DNA from: Bacillota bacterium
Lineage (GTDB): Bacteria > Bacillota > Clostridia > Christensenellales > SZUA-584
DNA length: 9,981 nt
Direction of reading: 5' to 3'
Assembly: GCA_023415915.1 (NCBI GenBank)
Contig: JAEZIZ010000087.1
Span: 1-9,981 of the forward strand
Numbering within the stretch: position 1 is the first letter of the stretch; every line of letters begins with the position of its first letter. This document shows, piece after piece, positions 1 to 6,362 of this stretch. The position numbers and the translations under genes were made by a program. Under the pieces are notes generated by a model that worked only from the letters and a program-made list of their open reading frames with translations, made no database searches and was not told the origin of the DNA.

Positions 1-105
1 CACCGCGGCAACCTGGCTGGCGACTCTGCCGAAAACTTTTCCTTCGGCGTCGACGACATACCATTTGCGCGGGACGGAGCCGGGTTTTGCCATATATGAT
101 TTCAT
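1..105 (-). CDS. rplM: 50S ribosomal protein L13 (uL13), 5' part only
   Basis: This is the first 35 codons of the gene; the rest lies beyond the left edge. The translation begins MKSYMAKPGSVPRKWYVVDA and continues with EGKVFGRVASQVAAV. It matches the N-terminus of bacterial L13, in which a K-P-G-x-x-x-R-x-W-Y-V-V-D-A-x-G-x-x-x-G-R-x-A-S pattern precedes the RNA-binding body. L13 is an early-assembling large-subunit protein that binds 23S rRNA. The start ATG (105-103) follows a strong GGAGGAG ribosome binding site at 113-119, which fixes the start. In most Firmicutes rpsI (S9) follows rplM, but that part is not visible. The gene diverges from rarA and has its own promoter and leader hairpin upstream. 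Confidence 0.93.
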   Translation of the reverse strand, partial: MKSYMAKPGSVPRKWYVVDAEGKVFGRVASQVAAV

Positions 106-151
106 AAGGCCTACTCCTCCTAATGGTATAAACGTATTATTTTGCTGCGAA

Positions 152-180
152 TTTATCGAACGGGGCTAGTGAACGATAAA
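152..180 (-). promoter_or_regulatory. Leader hairpin of rplM, possible L13 autoregulatory leader
   Basis: Within the predicted rplM leader, TTTATCG (180-174) and CGATAAA (158-152) form a perfect 7-bp stem around a 15-nt loop that contains ACTAGCCCCG. It sits just after the predicted start site. Rfam describes an L13 leader in Firmicutes, thought to mediate feedback by the ribosomal protein, and the position fits. I cannot confirm the match to that model by eye, so the hairpin is observed and the regulatory role is inferred. Confidence 0.45.
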
Positions 181-192
181 CAGGCAGAGTAT

Positions 193-221
193 ATTTTATA
201 CATTCCCGCCGTGCGTGTCAA
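193..221 (-). promoter_or_regulatory. Sigma-A promoter of rplM
   Basis: On the minus strand the sequence reads TTGACA (221-216), a 17-nt spacer, then TAAAAT (198-193). The -35 box is perfect and the -10 box matches five of six positions. Transcription should start near 186, leaving an untranslated leader of about 80 nt before rplM. An overlapping TATAAA at a 15-nt spacing is the alternative reading of the -10 box. Confidence 0.7.
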
Positions 222-275
222 GAATTATTATTGCTTAAACCGCGGTATTTCATACCGATAGCTGGCATTTTGCGC

Positions 276-304
276 TTTTCACTTATATGCGGCCGTGTTA
301 TTAT
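276..304 (+). promoter_or_regulatory. Probable promoter of rarA
   Basis: TTTTCA (276-281) and TATTAT (299-304) are separated by exactly 17 nt. They match the sigma-A boxes at four and five of six positions. Transcription would start near 311, giving a leader of about 33 nt that includes the AAGGAG at 320-325. This is the best placed pair between the divergent genes. The -35 box is weak. Confidence 0.4.
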
Positions 305-343
305 ATGGCTATATGCGAAAAGGAGCAAGCGGTTTTCTAAAAC

Positions 344-1657
344 ATGGACGACTTTTTTGAGCAAAACGTGAAAAAACAGGCGCCCTTGGCCGACAGGATG
401 CGCCCGAGAACTTTGGAAGAGTTTACCGGGCAGGAGCATATAGTGGGCAAGGGCAAGCTTCTGCGCCGCGCAATAGAGACGGACAGCTTAACTTCGTCCA
501 TTTTTTTCGGGCCGCCCGGTTCGGGCAAGACCGCGCTCGCCTATGTCATTGCAAACACTACGGGAGCGGCTTTTGAAAAGCTCAACGCGGTGACGAGCGG
601 CGTTAAGGACGTGCGCGTAATAATCGACGAAGCGGACAAGAGGTTAAAGCTATACGGCAAGCCGACGTATCTGCTGCTCGACGAATGCCACCGTTGGAGC
701 AAGGCGCAGTCGGACAGCATATTGCCCGCGCTGGAGAAAGGCACGATACGCTTTATAGGTTCGACGACGGAAAACCCGATGGTAAGCATGACGAGCGCCA
801 TAGTGAGCCGCTGCCGGATTTTTCAGCTGTTTGCTCTCTCCATGGAGGACGTAAAAGGCATAATAAAAAAAGCGATTGCCGATAAGGAGCGCGGCCTTGG
901 TATGCTAAGCATTGACGTGTACGAAGACGCGCTTAACCACATAGCTAACGTCGCAAACGGCGACGCGCGTACGGCTCTTAACGCGATAGAGCTCGCAGTG
1001 CTCACCACCCCGCCCGGCGAGGAAGGCGTAATACATATCGACCTTGGAACGGCCGAGGAATCAATACAGCGCCGTGCCGTGCGCTGCGACGACGAGGAAT
1101 TCTACAACATGCTGAGCGCGTTTTGCAAATCGCTGCGCGGCTCGGATTCAAACGCCGCGCTGTTCTGGTTCGCGCGCCTTATTTACGCGGGCGTAGACCC
1201 GAGAATAATAGTGCGGCGCATAATAGCGCACGCGAGCGAAGATATAGGCCTTGCGAACCCTTCCGCGATGACCCAAGCCGTGGCGGCGGCGCAGGCGCTT
1301 GAGTTTATAGGCATGCCCGAGGCAAAGCTGCCCATAGCGCAGGCGATAATATTCTTATGCGAATCTCCCAAGTCAAATTCCGTAGTTACTGCGATAGACG
1401 GCGCATACGCCGACGCCGAGAACGCCTATCAGGTGCCAGTGCCGGTGCATCTGCGCGACACTAGCTACAAGGGCGCTAAAAGCCTTGGCAACGGCAAAGG
1501 CTATAAATATCCGCACGACTTTGATCGCCACTATACTCCGCAGCAGTACCTCCCCGACAATTTAAAAGACAGGGTATACTACAAACCTTCCGACGAAGGC
1601 TATGAAAAGAAGATAAAAGAGACAAGAAGATACATGCGCAAAGAAGAACAGAAATAA
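344..1657 (+). CDS. rarA: Replication-associated recombination protein A (RarA/MgsA, AAA+ ATPase)
   Basis: This 437-residue protein has the full domain order of the RarA/MgsA/Mgs1/WRNIP1 family, usually 420-450 residues. A short N-terminal segment (PLADRMRPRTLEEFTGQEH, about 14-32) precedes the AAA+ core. The core has Walker A GPPGSGKT (56-63), Walker B LLLDECHR (110-117), sensor 1 GSTTENP (139-145), an arginine-finger region SRCRIF (155-160) and sensor 2 GDART (206-210). The helical tetramerisation domain follows at about 262-309, and the C-terminus has the family's PVHLRD and YKYPHDF motifs. These ATPases act on single-stranded DNA and SSB at stalled forks. An in-frame TAA lies just upstream (338-340), so ATG 344 is the first possible start. 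The AAGGAG at 320-325 is rather far away (18 nt). The gene is divergent from rplM and probably monocistronic. Confidence 0.95.
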   Translation: MDDFFEQNVKKQAPLADRMRPRTLEEFTGQEHIVGKGKLLRRAIETDSLTSSIFFGPPGSGKTALAYVIANTTGAAFEKLNAVTSGVKDVRVIIDEADKRLKLYGKPTYLLLDECHRWSKAQSDSILPALEKGTIRFIGSTTENPMVSMTSAIVSRCRIFQLFALSMEDVKGIIKKAIADKERGLGMLSIDVYEDALNHIANVANGDARTALNAIELAVLTTPPGEEGVIHIDLGTAEESIQRRAVRCDDEEFYNMLSAFCKSLRGSDSNAALFWFARLIYAGVDPRIIVRRIIAHASEDIGLANPSAMTQAVAAAQALEFIGMPEAKLPIAQAIIFLCESPKSNSVVTAIDGAYADAENAYQVPVPVHLRDTSYKGAKSLGNGKGYKYPHDFDRHYTPQQYLPDNLKDRVYYKPSDEGYEKKIKETRRYMRKEEQK

Positions 1658-1659
1658 AT

Positions 1660-1688
1660 TTGCGTACTTTAAACTAGGTTGATATAAT
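1660..1688 (+). promoter_or_regulatory. Extended -10 promoter of the panT-coaX-hom unit
   Basis: A perfect TATAAT (1683-1688) is preceded by TGA, forming an extended -10 TGNTATAAT. A weak -35, TTGCGT (1660-1665), lies exactly 17 nt upstream. The promoter starts only a few bases after the rarA stop codon. The predicted start site (about 1695) is directly in front of the long leader hairpin. Confidence 0.7.
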
Positions 1689-1697
1689 ACGGTTTAA

Positions 1698-1754
1698 GGT
1701 TTTTCATTGCGGGTGCATGCCAAGCGCAGCGCTACGCAATATATAAGAAAAACC
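1698..1754 (+). promoter_or_regulatory. Long 5'-leader hairpin upstream of the ECF S component gene
   Basis: The outer stem GGTTTTTC (1698-1705) pairs perfectly with GAAAAACC (1747-1754). The next stem ATTGCG (1706-1711) pairs with CGCAAT (1735-1740), leaving ATATAA unpaired on the 3' side. The stem can continue with GGTGC (1712-1716) against GCGCT (1729-1733), with A1734 bulged and a 12-nt loop. No run of T follows, so it is not an intrinsic terminator. A second small stem, TCTGC/GCAGA (1775-1789), lies just before the GGAGG. Position at the 5' end of a vitamin-uptake transcript suggests a regulatory RNA, but I do not recognise the class with certainty. Confidence 0.5.
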
Positions 1755-1807
1755 GGATATTACAAAGACGGATATCTGCTCAATGCAGAATCTGAACGGA
1801 GGTAAAA

Positions 1808-2410
1808 ATGAATAGAAACAAGTTACTCTTCTGGGTACAGATGTCGCTGTTTACGGCGATCGAGCTGCTGTTTTGTTTTACGGTGCTGGGCTCGATACCC
1901 TTAGGCCCCGGCATAGTCGCTACGCTTGCCCACATACCCGCGATAATAGCGGCTCTGACGCTGGGCAAAAAAGCGGGCGCGTTCATAGGAACGGTAATGG
2001 CGGCAAGCTCGCTCATCATATGGACATTCATGCCGCCCAACGCAGCCGTCGCGTTCGCGTTCAGCCCGTTCGTGCCCAACGGTAATATATGGAGCCTTAT
2101 AATATGCCTCGTGCCGCGCATTATCTTCCCGGTTTTTGTAGCGTGGATTTATGAAGCAATGAGGAAGCGCAGCGGCCTTGTGGTATCGGCGACAGTCGCC
2201 GCCGCGTCGGGTACGTTCCTGCATTCGCTTCTCGTGCTTTCGGGTATATATGCCGCGTTCAGCGGCCACGACGTAGTCGGGGGCAGCTATACGGATTTCC
2301 TCGTAGCATGGGGCGGACTTAACGCAGTAATAGAGATAGTAACCGCGGCTGTAATCGCAGGCGCCGCCATAGTGCCTCTTTCAAAGGTTAACAGAGCGCG
2401 GCATACATAA
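1808..2410 (+). CDS. panT: ECF transporter S component, probably pantothenate-specific
   Basis: This 200-residue, very hydrophobic protein has about six membrane helices (near 10-32, 36-52, 55-75, 93-117, 124-150 and 164-190). That is the size and topology of the substrate-binding S components of energy-coupling factor transporters. The pattern GSIPLGPGIVATLAHIPAII after helix 1 and TFMPPN in the middle are typical of this group. The S component captures a vitamin and docks on the shared EcfA/EcfA'/EcfT module, which is encoded elsewhere. The substrate is inferred from context: the next gene is pantothenate kinase, and PanT S components are known partners of coenzyme A genes. GGAGG (1798-1802) lies 5 nt before the ATG. 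A charged C-terminus (SKVNRARH) should face the cytoplasm. The S component call is firm and pantothenate is likely. Confidence 0.85.
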   Translation: MNRNKLLFWVQMSLFTAIELLFCFTVLGSIPLGPGIVATLAHIPAIIAALTLGKKAGAFIGTVMAASSLIIWTFMPPNAAVAFAFSPFVPNGNIWSLIICLVPRIIFPVFVAWIYEAMRKRSGLVVSATVAAASGTFLHSLLVLSGIYAAFSGHDVVGGSYTDFLVAWGGLNAVIEIVTAAVIAGAAIVPLSKVNRARHT

Positions 2411-2427
2411 AGTCTAAAAAATAATCC

Positions 2428-2521
2428 GTGGGCAAGGCGGACACGCGCCGTCGCAGCCCACACCTTACGGCTTTGCGAAGCTTCGAGCATAGCGAGGAAC
2501 GAGGCGAAGCGAACAAAGCCG
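2428..2521. repeat. Palindromic intergenic element between panT and coaX
   Basis: The 159-bp gap holds two nested dyads. The first is GTGGGC (2428-2433) with GCCCAC (2456-2461), enclosing GGCG/CGCC (2436-2439, 2446-2449). The second is CGGCTTTG (2468-2475) with CAAAGCCG (2514-2521), enclosing GCTTCG/CGAAGC (2480-2485, 2505-2510). The interior repeats CGAG and GCGAAGC. Neither dyad is followed by a T tract, so they are not ordinary terminators. The CTTTG/CAAAG stem recalls the hairpins at the right end of the window. Confidence 0.5.
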
Positions 2522-2569
2522 GAAAACTGACATAAACCGAAGGTTTACGCCAAACACGGAGTGTATTGA

Positions 2570-3364
2570 ATGGTTTTCGTACTTGATGTAGGCAACAGCA
2601 ATATAAAATGCGGGCTGTTCCGCGATAGCAAGCTTATTAATTCCTGGCGCATAGCTACGGACCTTGTTCGCACGGCCGACGAGTACGGCATACAGGTAAT
2701 GTCGTTTTTAAAACACGGCCATCACAGTCCGGACGATATAGAGGGTATAATAATCGCATCGGTCATACCTTCTATCAATTACACGCTGCAGCATATGTGC
2801 TCTATATATTTCAAAAAAACGGCTATGTTCATAGGTCCCGGCATAAAGACGGGCATCAATATAAAGTACGACAATCCAAAAGAGCTGGGCGCTGACAGAA
2901 TCGTCAGCGCCATAGCCGCATACACGCTGTACGGAGGCCCGTGCATAGTCGTCGATTTCGGCACGGCGACAACGTTCGGCGTAGTTTCGGAAAGCGGCGA
3001 TTTTTTGGGCGGCGCTATCTGCCCGGGGCTTAAGATATCCGCCGAAGCGCTAACATTAAGCGCAGCCAAGCTGCCGCGCGTAGAGCTCGTGCGGCCCGAG
3101 TCGGCCATCGGGACAAGCACTATAACCGGCATGCAGTCAGGCATAATATACGGCTACGTAGGCCAGGTGGATTACATAATACGCAAGCTCAAAAAGGAAA
3201 TAGGCGGCGCACCGAAAGTTATAGCCACCGGCGGGCTCGCGCGCCTGATAGCGCAGGAGACGTCGGAGATAAGTGAGGTAAACAGCCTGCTCACACTAAT
3301 AGGGCTCGATATAGTTTATAAGAAAAACGCAAAGCCTAAAACGCGAGGGGATAACGACAAATGA
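2570..3364 (+). CDS. coaX: Type III pantothenate kinase
   Basis: CoaX phosphorylates pantothenate with ATP to 4'-phosphopantothenate, the first step of coenzyme A synthesis. The type III enzyme is known for resisting CoA feedback. The 264 residues match the family length (about 255-270) and show its acetate-kinase/Hsp70-like fold signatures. These are the N-terminal DVGNSN (6-11), GADR (107-110), the catalytic-core DFGTATTF (129-136), GGAICPG (147-153) and TGG (220-222). GGAG (2558-2561) lies 8 nt before the ATG. A small TAAACC/GGTTTA hairpin (2533-2547) precedes it, and ACAC/GTGT (2554-2564) could weakly enclose the ribosome binding site. The stop codon overlaps the hom start as ATGA, so the two genes are probably translationally coupled. 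Confidence 0.95.
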   Translation: MVFVLDVGNSNIKCGLFRDSKLINSWRIATDLVRTADEYGIQVMSFLKHGHHSPDDIEGIIIASVIPSINYTLQHMCSIYFKKTAMFIGPGIKTGINIKYDNPKELGADRIVSAIAAYTLYGGPCIVVDFGTATTFGVVSESGDFLGGAICPGLKISAEALTLSAAKLPRVELVRPESAIGTSTITGMQSGIIYGYVGQVDYIIRKLKKEIGGAPKVIATGGLARLIAQETSEISEVNSLLTLIGLDIVYKKNAKPKTRGDNDK

Positions 3365-4632
3365 AACAGGTTAACATTGCTTTAGTAGGATTGGGGACTA
3401 TAGGATCCGGCGTATACAAAACCATTGAGATGCAGAAGGAAAACATTGAGCACAAGGAAGGACTGTCGCTGTGCCTTAAAAAGGTGCTCGCTCTTAATTA
3501 TTCGATCGACATACCGGAGCAGCTCAAGGTAAAGGATTTTTATAAGGATATCGTCGAAGACAAGAATATCGACATCGTAATCGAGCTCATGGGCGGCATT
3601 GAGCCCGCCAGAACGTTCATAACCGCGGCGCTTCACGCCGGCAAGACCGTAGTCACGGCCAACAAAGACCTTATCGCACAGCATTGGCCCGAGCTCAACA
3701 CGGCGGCGAAGAAAGGCGGCGCCGGTCTGTATTTCGAGGCGAGCGTAGGCGGCGGCATACCCGTAATCCGCGCGATATGGGAAGGCCTGCAGGCTAACGA
3801 GATAACGTCGCTGATGGGCATAGTCAACGGCACGACGAACTATATACTCTCCAAGATGGAGGAAACGGGCGCGGGCTTTGAAGACGTGCTGTCCGAAGCA
3901 CAGCAGATGGGGCTTGCCGAGCCCAACCCGAAAAGCGACGTCGAGGGTTACGACGCTATGTACAAGCTGTCCATATTATCGTCCCTGGCGTTCCACGCGC
4001 GGGTGCCAATAGAGTACATATACCGCGAAGGCATAACGAACATAGCAAAAGAAGACATACAGTTCGGCAGCGAGCTCGGATATACCGTAAAGCTGCTCGC
4101 GATAGGCAAGAAGGTAGGCAAGACTATAGAAGCGAGAGTGCATCCCACTATGATACCCAAAACGCATCCTCTGGCTTCGGTAAGGGGCGCTTTTAACGCT
4201 ATATACATCCACGGCAACGTAGTGGACGACATAATGCTGTACGGCAGGGGCGCGGGCTCCATGCCCACCGCGAGCGCCGTATTATCCGACGTTATATACG
4301 CGGCTTCGAGGCATGAGCACCGCTACACTACGTTTTATAACGAGCAGGACGTATCGTCCGAGCTGTCGTTCGAGAACAACTGGGAAAGCGAGTTCTTCAT
4401 ACGCATAATCGTCAAGGACATTCCGGGCGTGCTTGCCAAAATAGCCGGAGTATTCGCGAAATACAACGTCAGCATAACGTCCGTAATGCAGAAGGGTGAG
4501 CGGGCGGAGAACGTACCGCTCATATTCGTAACCCACACGGCAAAGGAGATATCGGTAAAACGCGCCGTTGAGGATATCGGATATATACCCGAGGTCGTGC
4601 GGGTGGCAAGCATGATACGCGTCGAAAGGTAG
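3361..4632 (+). CDS. hom: Homoserine dehydrogenase with C-terminal ACT domain
   Basis: This enzyme reduces aspartate-4-semialdehyde to homoserine with NAD(P)H, the branch to threonine, methionine and isoleucine. The 423 residues show the Rossmann motif GLGTIGSGV (10-18), ELMGG (75-79), TANK (99-102), EASVGGGIPVI (126-136), NGTTNYIL (156-163) and the catalytic DVEGYDAMYKL (193-203). In that last motif D198 and K202 match the family's active-site Asp and Lys. GRGAG (295-299) follows. A C-terminal ACT domain (about 345-415, beginning FFIRIIVKDIPGVLAKIA) suggests threonine feedback, as in other monofunctional clostridial and bacillar enzymes. No aspartokinase domain is attached. The ATG overlaps the coaX stop. 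The gene is rich in ATA for isoleucine. Finding it behind coaX, not with thrC and thrB, is a less usual arrangement. Confidence 0.96.
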   Translation: MKQVNIALVGLGTIGSGVYKTIEMQKENIEHKEGLSLCLKKVLALNYSIDIPEQLKVKDFYKDIVEDKNIDIVIELMGGIEPARTFITAALHAGKTVVTANKDLIAQHWPELNTAAKKGGAGLYFEASVGGGIPVIRAIWEGLQANEITSLMGIVNGTTNYILSKMEETGAGFEDVLSEAQQMGLAEPNPKSDVEGYDAMYKLSILSSLAFHARVPIEYIYREGITNIAKEDIQFGSELGYTVKLLAIGKKVGKTIEARVHPTMIPKTHPLASVRGAFNAIYIHGNVVDDIMLYGRGAGSMPTASAVLSDVIYAASRHEHRYTTFYNEQDVSSELSFENNWESEFFIRIIVKDIPGVLAKIAGVFAKYNVSITSVMQKGERAENVPLIFVTHTAKEISVKRAVEDIGYIPEVVRVASMIRVER

Positions 4633-4640
4633 GTTAATGT

Positions 4641-4988
4641 ATGTTTATTAAAAGCGATGAAATGAAGTCTGAAACAAGGCAGTACATGCGGGGCGGCGGC
4701 GGAAGCGTAGATATACTCAACATCGTTTCCAAAGAGCATCTCCCGTCAAAAGCGCGCCTGGTTGGCTTGATTACGCTCGAAAAAGGATGCGGCATCGGCA
4801 AACATGAGCATACGGGCGAATCGGAAATATACTACGTGCTGTCAGGGCAGGGAGTGCTGGATGATAACGGAACAATACGCGAAATAAAGCAGGGCGACTG
4901 CAACCTGTGCCGCAGCGGCGAATCGCACGCCATTTCCAACGAGCGCGACGAGCCGCTTAAGCTGATAGCGGCGATAATACTTGAATAG
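4641..4988 (+). CDS. Small single-domain cupin protein
   Basis: This 115-residue protein is one cupin_2 barrel. Cupin motif 1 is visible as GIGKHEHTGESEIYYVLSG (51-69), with the metal-binding pair H55 and H57 and the Glu at E62. Motif 2 is GDCNLCRSGESHAISN (85-100), with H96 as the fourth expected ligand. The metal set therefore looks complete. Such small cupins serve as isomerases, dioxygenases or sugar-binding sensors, and the sequence does not say which. The start lies 8 nt after the hom stop (AGG at 4631-4633 as a modest ribosome binding site), so it is probably the last gene of the panT-coaX-hom unit. Its stop codon directly abuts the stop codon of the convergent gene, leaving no room for a terminator. 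Confidence 0.85.
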   Translation: MFIKSDEMKSETRQYMRGGGGSVDILNIVSKEHLPSKARLVGLITLEKGCGIGKHEHTGESEIYYVLSGQGVLDDNGTIREIKQGDCNLCRSGESHAISNERDEPLKLIAAIILE

Positions 4989-5252
4989 CTACAGATACAA
5001 ATTAAGAATATCGTCAATGTTCTTCCTGATCTGCGCGAGGCGCTGCCTCGCCTCGTCCAGAGTCAGCGAATGATAATCGTTCTTGTATCCCGTGTGCCAG
5101 AGCATCAGATGAAGCTTGCCGACATCGTTTTTTATAGCCTCAATTTCGCGCTTCAGCTCTGAAAACGCCTCTTTATCCTTTTTTGTAACCCTTGGCTTTT
5201 TTTCGAGGTTTACGCTGCCCGCTATCTGCCGCGTGCGTTCCGATTCGTCCAT
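4989..5252 (-). CDS. Small charged helical protein of unknown function
   Basis: I do not recognise this 87-residue protein. It is soluble, with no signal peptide or membrane segment. It is rich in Lys, Glu, Arg and Asp and looks almost wholly helical. Residues about 24-50 (KKDKEAFSELKREIEAIKND) and 65-87 (DEARQRLAQIRKNIDDIL) have heptad-like spacing that could form a short coiled coil, with an aromatic stretch LMLWHTGYKNDYH between. The ATG lies 2 nt after the stop of the hydrolase gene, with only a weak AGG ahead of it, so translation is probably coupled. Its 3' end abuts the cupin gene. The tight packing and continuous frame support a real gene. A role as partner of the hydrolase is a guess. 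Confidence 0.65.
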   Translation of the reverse strand: MDESERTRQIAGSVNLEKKPRVTKKDKEAFSELKREIEAIKNDVGKLHLMLWHTGYKNDYHSLTLDEARQRLAQIRKNIDDILNLYL

Positions 5253-5254
5253 AA

Positions 5255-6088
5255 TCAGATCTCTATTACCTTTCCTGCGTACAGTTTCTTTACCCGGGCG
5301 AAAAGCTCAAGCCTTTCCTGCCCCCTCTCGCCGGTGCAGTGTCCCGTATAAACGTTCTTTATCCTGTTATTATTTATGTACTTCGATATTGCGTTGAGTT
5401 CCATATCCGGCACACTTTTGCGCATAATGCCGAAGCGCTCTTTGCCGTCCAGATGAAAGCCGCCTATTACGCCTTTAATGTCTCCGAACTTTTCTTTGGC
5501 CGTCATCAGTATATTCAGCACGCCCTTATGCGCGCAGCCAGTCAGCACGACTACGCCTTCCCTGCCCTTTACCGCTAAAAAAAGCTCATGGGCGAGATCG
5601 TCCCTTACGAGCTTTGAGTCCTTCATCTTATACATAAGCGACGTAAAGCCGGGGTAGCTTCGGTGTTTATCAATACTTGCGGCGAAAACGCCCTCCGCTA
5701 TCTCGGCGTCCTGTTCCAGAAAAACTATCCTGTCGCTGTACCGTTCAAAAACCTTGGAATCGATGCCCGCTTTGCGGAACTTGAACGCACGCTTTATATA
5801 ATAATCTTCCGCCGCCTCTTTTCTCATGTATACCTTGGCTTTGCTGTTCAGCTCAAGAAAATGCTTCAGGCCTCCCGTATGGTCGTTATGCGCATGCGAT
5901 ATTACGCATATGTCCACCTTGGAAAGGTCAATCCCCATCAGCGTCGCATTGTAGACAAAAAGATCGGAAGCGCCGGTATCGAACAGTATACGCTTGCCTC
6001 CCTGCTTAAAGTACAGGGACAGCCCGTGCTCGACCGCCAGCCCCGAATGCTCTTTCCTGCTGTCTTCAATCAGCGTAAAGATTTTCAT
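5255..6088 (-). CDS. Metallo-beta-lactamase-fold hydrolase (COG1237 type)
   Basis: This 277-residue cytoplasmic protein carries the metal-binding signature SHAHNDHTGG (64-73), the HxHxDH box of the metallo-beta-lactamase superfamily. LFDTGA (35-40) precedes it, LTGCAHKG (182-189) and GGFHLDG (209-215) follow, and TGHCTG (248-253) is near the C-terminus. DDLAHELFLAV (163-173) followed by the TGCAH motif is typical of the COG1237 group. That group includes archaeal enzymes annotated as dihydropterin-(ribofuranosyl)aminobenzene 5'-phosphate synthase, but most bacterial members have no proven substrate. The metal set looks complete, so the protein is likely active. GGAG (6098-6095) lies 6 nt before the ATG. 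It is read from the divergent control region and is followed 2 nt later by the 87-residue gene. Confidence 0.88.
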   Translation of the reverse strand: MKIFTLIEDSRKEHSGLAVEHGLSLYFKQGGKRILFDTGASDLFVYNATLMGIDLSKVDICVISHAHNDHTGGLKHFLELNSKAKVYMRKEAAEDYYIKRAFKFRKAGIDSKVFERYSDRIVFLEQDAEIAEGVFAASIDKHRSYPGFTSLMYKMKDSKLVRDDLAHELFLAVKGREGVVVLTGCAHKGVLNILMTAKEKFGDIKGVIGGFHLDGKERFGIMRKSVPDMELNAISKYINNNRIKNVYTGHCTGERGQERLELFARVKKLYAGKVIEI

Positions 6089-6171
6089 TTTAATCTCCAG
6101 GATTATTATCCATAACCGGAATATTCAATTTGCAAAGTACCCGTTGCCGCAGAACAAGGCTTTTTATTGCC

Positions 6172-6189
6172 GCCGTCCTCGTTGACGGC
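6172..6189 (-). other. Hairpin in the metallo-hydrolase leader
   Basis: GCCGTC and GACGGC form a perfect 6-bp stem with a 6-nt loop inside the predicted 5' leader of the minus-strand unit. GCGGCAA occurs twice on the minus strand just downstream (6172-6166 and 6150-6144). There is no T tract on either strand, so I do not call it a terminator. Its role is unknown. Confidence 0.35.
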
Positions 6190-6241
6190 TGCTGCTTTCA
6201 AAGTTTACCGAGTTAAATGATGCGGGGCTTATGCTGGTTTT

Positions 6242-6270
6242 ATTGTACCATTCATTTATATCAACTTCAA
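6242..6270 (-). promoter_or_regulatory. Promoter of the metallo-hydrolase gene pair
   Basis: On the minus strand TTGAAG (6270-6265) and TACAAT (6247-6242) are 17 nt apart, and TGG before TACAAT makes an extended -10. Transcription would start near 6235, leaving a leader of about 147 nt. Confidence 0.6.
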
Positions 6271-6276
6271 CCATGC

Positions 6277-6300
6277 GGGCAAATAAGACGTGCTTTGCCC
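6277..6300. promoter_or_regulatory. Inverted repeat between divergent promoters
   Basis: GGGCAAA (6277-6283) and TTTGCCC (6294-6300) are a perfect 7-bp dyad with a 10-bp centre. It lies just upstream of the -35 box of the metallo-hydrolase promoter and outside both predicted transcripts. That suits a protein-binding site better than an RNA hairpin. No regulator can be assigned. Confidence 0.35.
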
Positions 6301-6362
6301 CATGCTCTAATATAAACCTCTCTTTCTTATCTCACTCTATGCTTAATGGTCGCCGGCCATTC

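Noticed and set aside
1698..1754. Leader hairpin as terminator of rarA
   Set aside because: It lies downstream of a good extended -10 promoter and is followed by GGATATTAC with no T tract.
5035..5051. GCGAGGC-GCT-GCCTCGC hairpin as terminator of the cupin transcript
   Set aside because: It lies inside the convergent 87-residue gene and has no T tract on the plus strand.
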